From assembly GCA_964579735.1 (NCBI GenBank), contig CAZOHH010000020.1:1-32945 (forward strand): a DNA stretch of 32,945 bases, read 5' to 3'. Both the position numbers and the translations under genes were made by a program. Source of the DNA: CAILLO01 sp964579735 (GTDB taxonomy: Bacteria > Bacillota > Clostridia > Saccharofermentanales > UBA5734). The first letter of the stretch is position 1. The number at the start of each line of letters is the position of its first letter. Of this stretch, positions 1-7,867 are shown piece by piece. The notes under the pieces are model-generated. The model was given only the letters and a program-made list of their open reading frames with translations. It made no database searches and had not been told where the DNA came from.

Positions 1-439
1 AGCCATCGTCGCCGAAGACACACAGGCCGACCGCGTATCCGTGGAAGGCCTCCGAGTCGATCGTGCGGTCCCAGGTCCTTCGACCGTTGCGCCCGAAGCG
101 GACGAGTCGTAGGTAGGAGCCCTTTGTATAGGTCATGTCGGTGGCGTCGACCGGTACGAAGGCGGCGGTGATGCAGCCTCCATCGGACAGGGGCTCCTGG
201 AAGCCAGCATAGTAGTCTTCCGGCAGGTCGAGTTTCGTCGCGGGAATCTTCGAGAGGCCGACCGGCTTCACGTCGACGGCACCGAAATTCTCGTTGAAAG
301 AGGTCCAGTCCGTCGGCGAAGCGGTTGGAGCGGCAGCCGTCGGATCGAACGGATCTCCTTCAGGGAGACTGCACGAGGTCAACGGGAGCAGGACGACCGC
401 CGTGACGAGCAGAATCGGAAGCAGGGTCCAACGTTTCAT
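1..439 (-). CDS. Predicted lipoprotein, N-terminal part (3' end outside window)
   Basis: An open frame on the minus strand starts at ATG 437-439 and runs without a stop off the left edge, giving at least 145 residues. The start is basic (MKRW), then a hydrophobic stretch ends in the lipobox LTSC with the acceptor cysteine at residue 23, so this should be a lipidated, surface-anchored protein. After a Pro/Ala/Thr-rich spacer (residues about 30-45) the visible part has alternating hydrophobic strands and a pattern like SYLRLVRFGRNG followed by TWDRTID. This resembles a blade of a beta-propeller repeat, but that is only an impression. A ribosome site AGAAGG lies 8 bases before the ATG. It is separated from the coaD-side operon by about 240 bases and has a possible promoter. 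I do not recognise its function; a solute-binding or surface sensor role is equally possible. Confidence 0.7.
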   Translation of the reverse strand, partial: MKRWTLLPILLVTAVVLLPLTSCSLPEGDPFDPTAAAPTASPTDWTSFNENFGAVDVKPVGLSKIPATKLDLPEDYYAGFQEPLSDGGCITAAFVPVDATDMTYTKGSYLRLVRFGRNGRRTWDRTIDSEAFHGYAVGLCVFGDDG

Positions 440-495
440 CGAAAACGCCTTCTTTCAAATACCTTGGAGCACTGTCTTCAATGGATGCATTTTCA

Positions 496-524
496 GACTA
501 CTACTATCGTACAGCTTGTGTCAA
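496..524 (-). promoter_or_regulatory. Possible promoter of the lipoprotein gene
   Basis: The minus strand carries a perfect -35 hexamer TTGACA (519-524). The -10 is poor: TAGTCT, GTAGTC or TAGTAG at spacings of 18, 17 or 15. It would start transcription about 50 bases before the lipoprotein ATG. The good -35 and the lack of any other promoter in the 440-677 gap are the only support. Confidence 0.35.
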
Positions 525-602
525 GGGCTCGTCGCCTTGTATCGCTATGTCTTCGGTGCTACGCTGAAAATGGAGGTACGATTCATGAAGGCACTGTTGA
601 TC

Positions 603-631
603 AGGACTTCAGCGGGGGATCCGGAAGTCCT
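603..631. repeat. 8-bp inverted repeat in the 440-677 intergenic gap
   Basis: AGGACTTC (603-610) and GAAGTCCT (624-631) are perfect reverse complements around a 13-base loop. It lies just after the stop of the coiled-coil gene. No T-run follows on the minus strand, so it is at best a weak or factor-dependent terminator. It could also be an operator for the lipoprotein gene. The rest of this 238-base gap shows no gene that I can support. Confidence 0.35.
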
Positions 632-677
632 CTTTATGCTCTGCTCCTGACGGGAAGGAAGTGTCGTCTGAAAGGAA

Positions 678-1139
678 CTACTTGAGCTCCTTCTTGTGCC
701 GTTGAATGGTGACCAGGATTTCGGTCAGCTGCTCTTCGAGTTCCGAAAGCTTCTTCTTCGCGTAGTCCATCGCACCGGCACGAATCTGACGTGCAGAGCC
801 GTTGGCCGTTTCAACGGTTTCGGCCGCCATCTTCCGGGCTCTTTCCGTGATTTCGTGCTCATCGATCATGCTCGTCATCTTGGCTTCGGCGTCGCGTCGG
901 ATGGCCTCGGCTTCTTTGCGCGCCTCGGCGATCAACTGACGATTCTGGTCGAGCATCCATGCGGCCTGCTTGATTTCAGCCGGTAGGTTTTCGCGGATGG
1001 CGCTGACGAGAATCAGCATCTCCTCCCTGTCGACGAGACAGGAACCGGTCAATGGGATGCCTCGGGCTGCGGCGACGCTGTCCTCGAGACGGTCGATGAT
1101 GTCATTGACGTCCTCGCTGCGTTCCCTTCTCGGTTCCAT
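678..1139 (-). CDS. CoaD-linked coiled-coil protein of unknown function
   Basis: 153 residues from ATG 1137-1139, chosen because GGGAGG overlaps the end of coaD about 10 bases upstream and because the longer open frame would run through coaD. Residues 1-60 begin with a short helical segment followed by a conserved-looking block (IPLTGSCLVDREEML). The rest (about 60-153) is almost entirely charged heptad-like helix rich in Glu, Lys, Arg and Ala (for example RKEAEAIRRDAEAK), ending in a Lys-rich tail. There is no signal peptide or membrane segment. From memory, similar proteins follow coaD in many Clostridia and are often mis-annotated as ATPase or ATP synthase subunit b because of the coiled coil. 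A DivIVA-like or scaffolding role is possible but unproven. It is last in the nth-recG-rsmD-coaD operon, 4 bases after the coaD stop. Confidence 0.8.
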   Translation of the reverse strand: MEPRRERSEDVNDIIDRLEDSVAAARGIPLTGSCLVDREEMLILVSAIRENLPAEIKQAAWMLDQNRQLIAEARKEAEAIRRDAEAKMTSMIDEHEITERARKMAAETVETANGSARQIRAGAMDYAKKKLSELEEQLTEILVTIQRHKKELK

Positions 1140-1143
1140 CGGT

Positions 1144-1668
1144 TCAGCCCTCCCTTTCGGACAGCAACGGTGCATTTTCCGGGCGATTCTTCCGCAGTAG
1201 TCTTCGCGAGACCTCCTCCGCGATGGAGGATGGCACCATGCCGCGGATATCGCCTCCATACGTGGCGACTTCGCGGACGATCTTCGCACTTGTAAAGGCC
1301 AGGTCGCTTCGACAGGGCAGCAGGATCGACTCGAAATCCGGGAGCAATATGCGGTTGGCCGCGGCGATCTCCGCCTCGTAGCGGAAGTCCGATTCGCTGC
1401 GCAGTCCGCGGACGACGGCGGTTGCACCCATCTTGCGATAGAAGTCGACCATGAGGCCTTCGAATCCTTCGACACGAAGGTTCGGGACATCCGCCAGGAC
1501 ACGAGCTGCCATCTCGACGCGTTCCGCAAGGGTAAAGGCGGGAATCTTATCCTGATTATGAAGCACCGCGACGACCAGCTCGTCGCAGAGGTGCGCGGCT
1601 CGTCGAGCGATGTCGGCATGCCCGTTCGTGAAGGGGTCGAAGGAACCGGGATAGATGTAGCGCTTCAC
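1144..1668 (-). CDS. coaD: Phosphopantetheine adenylyltransferase
   Basis: 174 residues. CoaD transfers AMP from ATP to 4'-phosphopantetheine, giving dephospho-CoA, the penultimate step of coenzyme A synthesis in the cytosol. The N-terminal PGSFDPFTNGH motif (residues 7-17) holds the nucleotidyltransferase T/HxGH signature. The C-terminal part has TSAKIVREVA, matching the family's second signature (usually SSTxVRE), followed by the usual loop ending in VPSSI. The start is GTG at 1666-1668: it places the motif at the family position, overlaps the rsmD stop as GTGA, and has GGGAG upstream. The first in-frame ATG, farther upstream, lies within rsmD and would add 13 residues that do not look like CoaD. 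Translation is probably coupled to rsmD. Confidence 0.95.
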   Translation of the reverse strand: MKRYIYPGSFDPFTNGHADIARRAAHLCDELVVAVLHNQDKIPAFTLAERVEMAARVLADVPNLRVEGFEGLMVDFYRKMGATAVVRGLRSESDFRYEAEIAAANRILLPDFESILLPCRSDLAFTSAKIVREVATYGGDIRGMVPSSIAEEVSRRLLRKNRPENAPLLSEREG

Positions 1669-2258
1669 TCCGTCACTCCCTGTTCTTGCGGTTCTCTGGG
1701 TTTCCACGAATAGAATGTTAGCATCGTGCTTCCGTACTTACAACTCCGTATGCGTTGCAGATTGATTACATCGAGTTCGGCTTCGTCCTTTGCGTCATGT
1801 TCAAGAACAACCATGCATTCCGGGTGGAGGAGTTCCTCTTGCTGCAACCTTACCGCTACTTCGTGGAATGCACTGATCGCGACGGCATAGGGGGGATCGA
1901 CGAGGACGAGGTCGAAAGCGCGCTTCTCCTGGGCAAGAACAGAAAGGGAAAGCATCACGGAAGACGAAAGAATCCTGGCCATGTCCGACAAGGCCGTTCG
2001 AGCCAGGTTCGCGCGCATCTTGACTGCGCAGGAACGGTCCTGATCGACGAAGACGGCGGACGCGGCGCCTCGACTCAGTGCTTCGATTCCGAGCTGACCC
2101 GTTCCGGAATAGAGATCCAGTACAGCTGCATCGGACAGCCTGGGTGCCAGGATGCTGAAAAGAGCCTCCTTGACGCGGTCGGAGGTAGGACGGGTACCCT
2201 TCCCTTCCGGAGCATCCAGTCGAATCCCCCCAGCGGTTCCTGCAACGACGCGCGGCAT
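1665..2258 (-). CDS. rsmD: 16S rRNA (guanine966-N2)-methyltransferase
   Basis: 197 residues. RsmD methylates guanine 966 of 16S rRNA in the assembling small subunit. Seen in sequence: N-terminal RVVAGTAGG, the SAM-binding loop LDLYSGTGQLGIEA (about 47-60) and the catalytic motif DPPY at 121-124. All are typical of the family, and the length is normal. I chose ATG 2256-2258 because AAAGGTGG lies 7-10 bases before it. A GTG at 2270 is in frame but sits on top of the ribosome site. It follows recG by 17 bases and overlaps coaD by 4 bases (GTGA), the usual Bacillota recG-rsmD-coaD order. Confidence 0.94.
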   Translation of the reverse strand: MPRVVAGTAGGIRLDAPEGKGTRPTSDRVKEALFSILAPRLSDAAVLDLYSGTGQLGIEALSRGAASAVFVDQDRSCAVKMRANLARTALSDMARILSSSVMLSLSVLAQEKRAFDLVLVDPPYAVAISAFHEVAVRLQQEELLHPECMVVLEHDAKDEAELDVINLQRIRSCKYGSTMLTFYSWKPREPQEQGVTE

Positions 2259-2275
2259 GATGCGACCCACCTTTC

Positions 2276-4351
2276 CTAGATCCCGATGTTCGGGAACAGC
2301 ATCCCGAACCTCGAGCGGATTCCGGGGACGACGCAGCGATTCTCCGGGGCTTCGAGCAGTGGATCGTCCTTGAGCAGGCGGTCCAGTGCTCCCTGCACTT
2401 CCTTCAGGACGGCGAGATCACGGTATAGATCGGCGATCCTGAATTCGGGCAGTCCGTGCTGCCGGGTGCCGAAGAACTGTCCAGGGCCTCGCAGCTGAAG
2501 GTCCTTTTCTGCTACGACGAATCCGTCGTGCGTCCGGCACAGCGTGCGGAGTCTCTCCATGGCTGTTTCCGACGCATCCTGGGCCATGAGGATGCACACG
2601 GAGCGATGTGTGCTGCGTCCGATGCGCCCGCGAAGCTGGTGCAGTTGCGCGAGCCCGAAGCGGTCCGCGTTCTCCACGACCATGACCGTCGCCTCGGGGT
2701 GGTCGACGCCGACCTCGATGACGGTCGTCGCGACGAGAATACGTGAATCGCCTCTCTGGAAAGCCGCCATGGTATCGGTCTTTTCCTTTGCCTTCATGCG
2801 TCCATGCACGAGGGCAACCGGAAGGTCCGGAAATACTTCTTTCGATAAACGCTCGAAGGTAGCCATGGCAGATGCGAGGTCCTGTTCCTCATTCTCCTCG
2901 ACCATCGGGCAGACGACATAGATCTGATGGCCTTCCTCGACCTGTCGTCGCAGGAAAGCGTGGATCCGTGCCCGGTCGGACTCGAGCGCCGTATAGGTTT
3001 CAATGGGTATCCTGCCGGCGGGCATTCCATCGACGATGGAGATGTCGAGGTCACCATAGAGGATCAACGCGAGCGTGCGTGGAATCGGCGTAGCCGACAT
3101 CACGAGGACATGCGGGACGTTGCCTTCCGTCGTCGACAGGGTCGCACGCTGACGGACACCGAAGCGATGCTGTTCGTCGGTGACCGCGAGGCCTAGCGCA
3201 TGGAAGCGGATGTCGGTCTCGAGAAGGGCGTGGGTGCCGATGACCATATGGACCTCGCCGGATGCGATACCTTCGAGAATGGACCTGCGCCGCGCAGCCG
3301 TCGTCGCACTGGTGAGGAGTTCCATACGCAAGCCATCCCCACCGATCAGACGGTCCAGAGTCGCCTTGTGCTGCTCCGCGAGAATCGCAGTCGGAGCCAT
3401 GAGCGCGGACTGCAGCCCGGATTGATAGGCCTGGTGCATGGCCAGAGCAGCGAGGACGGTTTTTCCGCATCCCACATCACCCTGCACGAGGCGGTTCATG
3501 GGCACGTTGCGTTCCATGTCGTGGGAGATCTCAAGGAAGACGCGTTGCTGTGCTTCGGTCAATTGGAAGGGAAGGCGTTCGAGGAGTCCATTCAGTCCGG
3601 TCTCGGCCGGAATCGGCCGGGCGGCGCGAACCCTTGCCGTCTGCGTCTTCAGAAGGCGGAGCCCCGCTTGCATGAGGAACAGTTCCTCGAACACGAGCCT
3701 TTGTCGTGCGATTCCGACATCCTCTCTGGAGGTTGGCTCATGGATACGCTGGTAGGCGTAGTCCACGGCCGCGAGACGGTGGTCCATGCGGACCGGAACC
3801 GGAAGGGGCTCGGGCAGGATTCCCGCGCAGCGTTCCAGCGCCTCGTGCACGGCGGAGCGAACGACCCCCTGGGATAGGTTGCGCGTCATGGGGTAGATCG
3901 ACTTGAGTCCCGCGCCGCCTTCTTCGGGAACTTCCTCAAAGGAGGGGTTCGCGACTTCAAAAGCCATGTCCCGGCGTTTGATGCGGCCACGGAACAGATA
4001 CCGTTCGCCTTTCTTCAGGCGGGACTGCTGATAGGGCTGGTTGAACCATACGGCCGAAACGGCACCGGTCGCATCGCGCAGTACCGTGCGGACGAGGCTC
4101 ATCCTCCCCTTCCGTCGCAGGGAGGGTTCACGGGACACTTCGGCAAGGAAGGCGGCATCCTCGCCATCGACGAGACCGGAAATCGGTTTCGGGTCGCTCC
4201 AGTCCTCGTAATCGCGTGGGAAAAGGCAGAGCAGGCTTCCCAGTGACTCGACCCCCAGCCGTTCCAAGGCCTCGGCTCGTCGGCCTGCGATGCCGCGCAG
4301 TGTCGAGATGGGCATCGAGAACGGGTCCTGGTGCGAACCTGCAACGGTCAT
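2276..4351 (-). CDS. recG: ATP-dependent DNA helicase RecG
   Basis: 691 residues, normal for RecG. RecG remodels stalled replication forks and branch-migrates Holliday junctions. The N-terminal third holds a helix-hairpin-helix-like start (IAGRRAEALERLG) and the OB-fold wedge domain. Walker A is GDVGCGKT (about 291-298), the DEAD-box variant is DEQH (392-395), and motif III is SATPIPRT (about 419-426). Later come GVDHPEA, RGRIGRS and the C-terminal QLRGPGQFFGTRQ region characteristic of RecG. The ATG at 4349-4351 overlaps the nth stop as ATGA. The frame stays open further upstream but only as antisense to nth. An internal ATG 12 codons in (MPISTLRG) is a less likely alternative. Confidence 0.96.
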   Translation of the reverse strand: MTVAGSHQDPFSMPISTLRGIAGRRAEALERLGVESLGSLLCLFPRDYEDWSDPKPISGLVDGEDAAFLAEVSREPSLRRKGRMSLVRTVLRDATGAVSAVWFNQPYQQSRLKKGERYLFRGRIKRRDMAFEVANPSFEEVPEEGGAGLKSIYPMTRNLSQGVVRSAVHEALERCAGILPEPLPVPVRMDHRLAAVDYAYQRIHEPTSREDVGIARQRLVFEELFLMQAGLRLLKTQTARVRAARPIPAETGLNGLLERLPFQLTEAQQRVFLEISHDMERNVPMNRLVQGDVGCGKTVLAALAMHQAYQSGLQSALMAPTAILAEQHKATLDRLIGGDGLRMELLTSATTAARRRSILEGIASGEVHMVIGTHALLETDIRFHALGLAVTDEQHRFGVRQRATLSTTEGNVPHVLVMSATPIPRTLALILYGDLDISIVDGMPAGRIPIETYTALESDRARIHAFLRRQVEEGHQIYVVCPMVEENEEQDLASAMATFERLSKEVFPDLPVALVHGRMKAKEKTDTMAAFQRGDSRILVATTVIEVGVDHPEATVMVVENADRFGLAQLHQLRGRIGRSTHRSVCILMAQDASETAMERLRTLCRTHDGFVVAEKDLQLRGPGQFFGTRQHGLPEFRIADLYRDLAVLKEVQGALDRLLKDDPLLEAPENRCVVPGIRSRFGMLFPNIGI

Positions 4352-5043
4352 CGCGCAGAATCCCCAGGGGCTGGCGCAATTGAAGAAGTCGTGGTCCCTG
4401 CCCGACCATGATCGCACATCGGCTGAAGCGGGCAGGAAGCGCACTTCGGGCGCCGTGCGATGCAGTACTTCCGGCCATGGGCGACGAGCAGATGGCCGAA
4501 GTCGGTCCAGCGTTCCTCGGGAACGATTCTGCGAAGGTCGGCCTCGATCCGTTCCGGTGTCGTTGCGTCGGATAGTCCGATCAAGCGCGACAGTCGCGCG
4601 GCGTGGGTGTCGACGACGATGCCCGGAGTGCCGAAACAATCTCCCAGGACCAGATTCGCGATCTTCCTGCCGACGCCGGGAAGCGCCAGGAGTTCTTCCA
4701 TCGTCTGGGGAACTTCGCCGCCGTGTTCCAGCAGAATCCGTGCGGCGCTGGATTTGATGGATTTCGCCTTCACGTGATAGAAGCCGCAGGAACGGACGGC
4801 CTGCTCAAGCCTCCCGATGTCGGCTTCCGCGAAGGATCGAACATCGGGATAATCGACGAAGAGAGTCTTTCCGACGAGGTTGACGCGTTCGTCCGTGCAT
4901 TGAGCGGCAAGAATCGCAGAAACAAGGAGCCTGAATGGCTCCTTGTACTCCAGCGTGCAATCCGCTTCCGGATATTCCCGGTCGAGTCCTTCGAGGATCC
5001 TCCGGGTCTCTTCCGCCGTCCTGCGTTCCAATCGTTCCTCCAC
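4348..5043 (-). CDS. nth: Endonuclease III (DNA glycosylase/AP lyase)
   Basis: 231 residues. It removes oxidised pyrimidines and nicks the DNA at the resulting abasic site in base excision repair. The helix-hairpin-helix is LPGVGRK with catalytic Lys127. The catalytic aspartate is Asp145 in VVDTHAARL. Four cysteines at 194, 201, 204 and 210 follow the C-X6-C-X2-C-X5-C spacing of the [4Fe-4S] cluster, and a short tail of about 20 residues follows. The start is GTG 5041-5043 with GAGGA five to six bases upstream, 12 bases after the htrA stop. It overlaps recG by 4 bases (ATGA), so the two repair genes are probably coupled. Confidence 0.96.
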   Translation of the reverse strand: MEERLERRTAEETRRILEGLDREYPEADCTLEYKEPFRLLVSAILAAQCTDERVNLVGKTLFVDYPDVRSFAEADIGRLEQAVRSCGFYHVKAKSIKSSAARILLEHGGEVPQTMEELLALPGVGRKIANLVLGDCFGTPGIVVDTHAARLSRLIGLSDATTPERIEADLRRIVPEERWTDFGHLLVAHGRKYCIARRPKCASCPLQPMCDHGRAGTTTSSIAPAPGDSAR

Positions 5044-5055
5044 GCGTTTCCTCGG

Positions 5056-6216
5056 TTAGTTCTTCTTCTCCTGCAGGGTCACGCTGATGTCATGATAGTC
5101 CCCCGTGGAGGTCCTGTAAACCTTGAGGGCAGCGGTATCGCCAGGAGTGAGAAGAGCAAGCGCGTCCTTGAGTTCGGTCTGTGAAGTGAGTGGCTTTCCG
5201 TTCATCTCGGTGATGATGTCGTCCTTGCTCATGCCAGCCGTGAAAGACGGACCATCGGCCATGACTTCATAGACGTAGATTCCATCCGGCCAGCTCTTGT
5301 CGGCACGGGCCACGGAAAACTGCGCGTCCGAAAGGACGGAGATACCGAGCCAAGGTCTTCCCGTGACGTACTTGTGTTCCTTCAGGTCCTTGGCTATGGT
5401 CAGGGCGAGGTTCGCGGGGATGGCGAAGTTGACCCCTTCATAGGTCGTCTTGTTCAGACCGGAGCTATTGATGCCGATGACCAGGCCGGCTCCGTTGAGA
5501 AGCGCTCCGCCCGAATTCCCGGGGTTGACCGCCGCGTCGGTCTGGATCAGACGCATCGTGGTGCCGTCTTCGAAGACGATCTCGCGATTCAGACCGCTGA
5601 TGATGCCGGAGGTGACGGACCCCATGAATTGGAGGCCGCCTGGGTTTCCGATCGCGACAGCTAGTTCACCGACCCTGATCAGGTCCGAGTTGCCGAATTC
5701 CGCGGGCGTGAGGCCAGTCGCCTCGATCTTCAGCAGGGCCAGGTCCGTGCGCACGTCACGGCCTACGACGGTCGCCGGGAATGGATCCACATGATTCTCC
5801 ACGAATACGTCGATGGTGGCGCCGGTGATGAGTTGTCCGTTGGTGTCGAAGATGCCTTCAACAACGTGGTTGTTGGTCAGGATGTATCCATCTTCCCAGA
5901 GGATGACGCCCGATCCTTCACTGGTCGATGCGAAGGGTCCGCTTGTGCCGTCCGTTACGCGGATGCCAACAATCGACGGCATGACCTTGGTGGCGATCGG
6001 GACGACGGCGTTCGCACCGGGTTCGATCTTCGTGACGACTTCCTGGACGGGTTGCGTGGGAGCGGGAGTCCCGGTCGGCGTCGTCTGCCCTGGCAGGTTC
6101 TGCATCGACGGTCCATATACAAGTACCAGCGTTCCGGCGGTGATTCCGGAGCCGATCACCGCGCTAGCAAGACACGCGGCAAGATATGCGACGATTCTAC
6201 GACTTGAAGTACTCAT
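5056..6216 (-). CDS. htrA: Membrane-anchored HtrA/DegP-type serine protease
   Basis: 386 residues. It is a quality-control protease facing the outside of the membrane that degrades misfolded exported proteins. One N-terminal membrane segment (about 10-34) is followed by a Pro/Thr/Gln-rich linker (41-57). The trypsin-like domain has all three catalytic residues: His117 in NNHVV, Asp158 in RTDLALLK and Ser235 in NPGNSGGALL. A single PDZ domain fills about 285-380 (start PWLGISV). This is the usual Gram-positive layout. The ATG has GGAGGT 9 bases upstream. It lies downstream of a response regulator/kinase pair, separated by 115 bases that contain a TATAAT box and a direct repeat, so it is probably the target of that pair, as in CssRS or WalRK systems (inference). 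Confidence 0.94.
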   Translation of the reverse strand: MSTSSRRIVAYLAACLASAVIGSGITAGTLVLVYGPSMQNLPGQTTPTGTPAPTQPVQEVVTKIEPGANAVVPIATKVMPSIVGIRVTDGTSGPFASTSEGSGVILWEDGYILTNNHVVEGIFDTNGQLITGATIDVFVENHVDPFPATVVGRDVRTDLALLKIEATGLTPAEFGNSDLIRVGELAVAIGNPGGLQFMGSVTSGIISGLNREIVFEDGTTMRLIQTDAAVNPGNSGGALLNGAGLVIGINSSGLNKTTYEGVNFAIPANLALTIAKDLKEHKYVTGRPWLGISVLSDAQFSVARADKSWPDGIYVYEVMADGPSFTAGMSKDDIITEMNGKPLTSQTELKDALALLTPGDTAALKVYRTSTGDYHDISVTLQEKKN

Positions 6217-6275
6217 TCGGGTTCTACCTCCATCAGGTATTCGGTATTCACGAGGAGCGGACCTGTACTGTCACC

Positions 6276-6308
6276 ATTATAGGCAGGGCATATGAACCGT
6301 TTATGAAC
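6276..6308 (-). promoter_or_regulatory. htrA promoter with 11-bp direct-repeat operator
   Basis: On the minus strand a perfect -10 box TATAAT (6276-6281) lies about 60 bases before the htrA ATG. No good -35 exists at 17 bp. Instead two copies of GTTCAT (6303-6308 and 6292-6297) with exactly 5 bases between them cover the -35 region, and the nearer copy ends 10 bases before the -10. OmpR/PhoB-family regulators bind such 11-bp direct repeats in this position when they activate. The regulator encoded at 7867-8574 belongs to that family. Confidence 0.6.
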
Positions 6309-6331
6309 AACCGGCTTGCAAAGATGAAGGA

Positions 6332-7867
6332 TTATGGCAGACGGAGATGAAATCGGAAAGCGGCACCGCCCAAAGGACTTTCTCCCACCTCGATGCCCTG
6401 TCCGTGCGCCGCGAGAATCGTGCGACAGATATGAAGGCCCAGCCCCGTACCGGAAGTGCTTCGCGAGGGGTCTCCCTTGTAGAACCGGTCGAAGACATAG
6501 GGACGCTCGTCCATCGGAATTCCAGGGCCATCGTCTTCGATGAGGATTTCCGCCAAGCGCTTCCTGGACTGGCGTCGAGTGTGTGCGACGACGCAGCCGC
6601 CGACGCGGGAGAACTTGACGGCATTGGAAAGAAGGTTGTAGATCACGCGGTCGATCGCGGACCGATCGGCGATGACAGGCAGACGTCCGTCCTCGTGGTC
6701 GTATAGATCGATGCTGACATTCAGTCGACGTTCCAGAATCAGGGGCTGCAGTCCGATGATGGCGAGCCTGATTCTTTCGTTCACATCGAATTCGGTCTCC
6801 GTGTAGGTGACCTTCCCGGATTCGACGGCGGCGGAATCGGCCATGGCGGATACCAGCGTCTCCAAGCGAAGCGCTTCGTTCTTGACGATTCCGAGGTATT
6901 CGTTTCGTCGGTTCTCTGGAATCGTCCCATCGATCAGCCCTTCGATGAACCCCTTGATCGACGTCAGCGGCGTGCGAAGGTCGTGGGAAAGATTGGCGAT
7001 GAACTCGCGGCGGTCCTGATCGGTCCGATCCAGTTTCTCGACCATCGAGTCCATGGTATCGGCGAGGTGGGTGAGTTCATCGCCTCCAACGGTCCGAAGA
7101 CGCGAAATCGCCGTGTCCGTCTTCCTCTTCTTTCCCATTCGGCGGCTTCGCGGAAAGCGGACGCTGTAGTCGCCGATGGTGACGCGCCACGCGACATCGG
7201 TCATCTCGCGGATCGGACGGGTGATGGCGCGGGATGCGATCCATCCGAACAGCAGGGAAACGGCGAAGGCGGTCAGGGCAGCGATCCCGAGGGTGCCGGC
7301 CGGGAGTTGCTGGGCCGTCAGGGGTTCGGTGTACGAATGATGGATCTGAACCTCGCCGAGCATTCCTCCGAACTGGGCACGAACCGGTATCGCGACGGAA
7401 AGCCAGGTCATCCCGGTATCGGCCAGAAGTCCATTGAAGTTCCCGAAGACCTGCCTGTCCCCGCCATCGTAATTCAATACGAATCGGAAGGCGTCCGGGA
7501 CTCGGTAGAGTCCGTCGTTCCGGAGTTCCAGTTTCTTCGCGATGGATCCCGGCATATCCGTCGAATAGCGGACGACTCCGGTGATGTCGATGACCCAGAT
7601 GATGCTTCCCGTGCTTCGGGCCGTGGAACGGAGATATTGGATGAAATACGGAGCAGCCGCTGCGAGCTTGGGTTCGGAGAGGAAATGGACGTAGGTTTCC
7701 GATATATCGTAGGCAGTATCTCGAAGATCCACCGATTGCTGGGCCATGAAGGAGTTGGATACCAGTCGGTAGTAGACCACCCCGAGAACGAGGAAGGCTA
7801 TGGCGACTGCGACGGCGAGCAGCACGACCGTTCGGGAAGTGAAGGTACGGATCGCGGGTCTGCGCAT
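6332..7867 (-). CDS. Two-component sensor histidine kinase
   Basis: 511 residues. Membrane segments at about 13-33 and 191-211 flank an extracytoplasmic sensor domain of roughly 155 residues, which contains a PAS/Cache-like strand pattern (WVIDITGVVRYST). A HAMP linker follows, then the dimerisation/phosphoacceptor helix with His295 in NLSHDLRTP. The ATPase domain has the N box (NLLSNAVKFS, from 411), G1 (DDGPGI), F box (VFDRFYK) and G2 (GTGLGLHI). All catalytic motifs look intact. The HAMP-to-coil region has a basic insert (SRRMGKKRK, about 241-249). The ATG at 7865-7867 shares one base with the regulator stop (TGATG), so synthesis is coupled. The ligand is unknown; the neighbouring htrA suggests envelope or secretion stress. 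Confidence 0.93.
   Translation of the reverse strand: MRRPAIRTFTSRTVVLLAVAVAIAFLVLGVVYYRLVSNSFMAQQSVDLRDTAYDISETYVHFLSEPKLAAAAPYFIQYLRSTARSTGSIIWVIDITGVVRYSTDMPGSIAKKLELRNDGLYRVPDAFRFVLNYDGGDRQVFGNFNGLLADTGMTWLSVAIPVRAQFGGMLGEVQIHHSYTEPLTAQQLPAGTLGIAALTAFAVSLLFGWIASRAITRPIREMTDVAWRVTIGDYSVRFPRSRRMGKKRKTDTAISRLRTVGGDELTHLADTMDSMVEKLDRTDQDRREFIANLSHDLRTPLTSIKGFIEGLIDGTIPENRRNEYLGIVKNEALRLETLVSAMADSAAVESGKVTYTETEFDVNERIRLAIIGLQPLILERRLNVSIDLYDHEDGRLPVIADRSAIDRVIYNLLSNAVKFSRVGGCVVAHTRRQSRKRLAEILIEDDGPGIPMDERPYVFDRFYKGDPSRSTSGTGLGLHICRTILAAHGQGIEVGESPLGGAAFRFHLRLP

Noticed and set aside
603..631. Intrinsic terminator for the nth-coaD operon
   Set aside because: The hairpin is real but no T-run follows on the minus strand, so it is listed only as an inverted repeat.
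4352..4639. Upstream extension of the recG frame into nth
   Set aside because: The translated extension is low-quality Arg-rich sequence inside nth, while ATG 4351 gives a normal RecG length.
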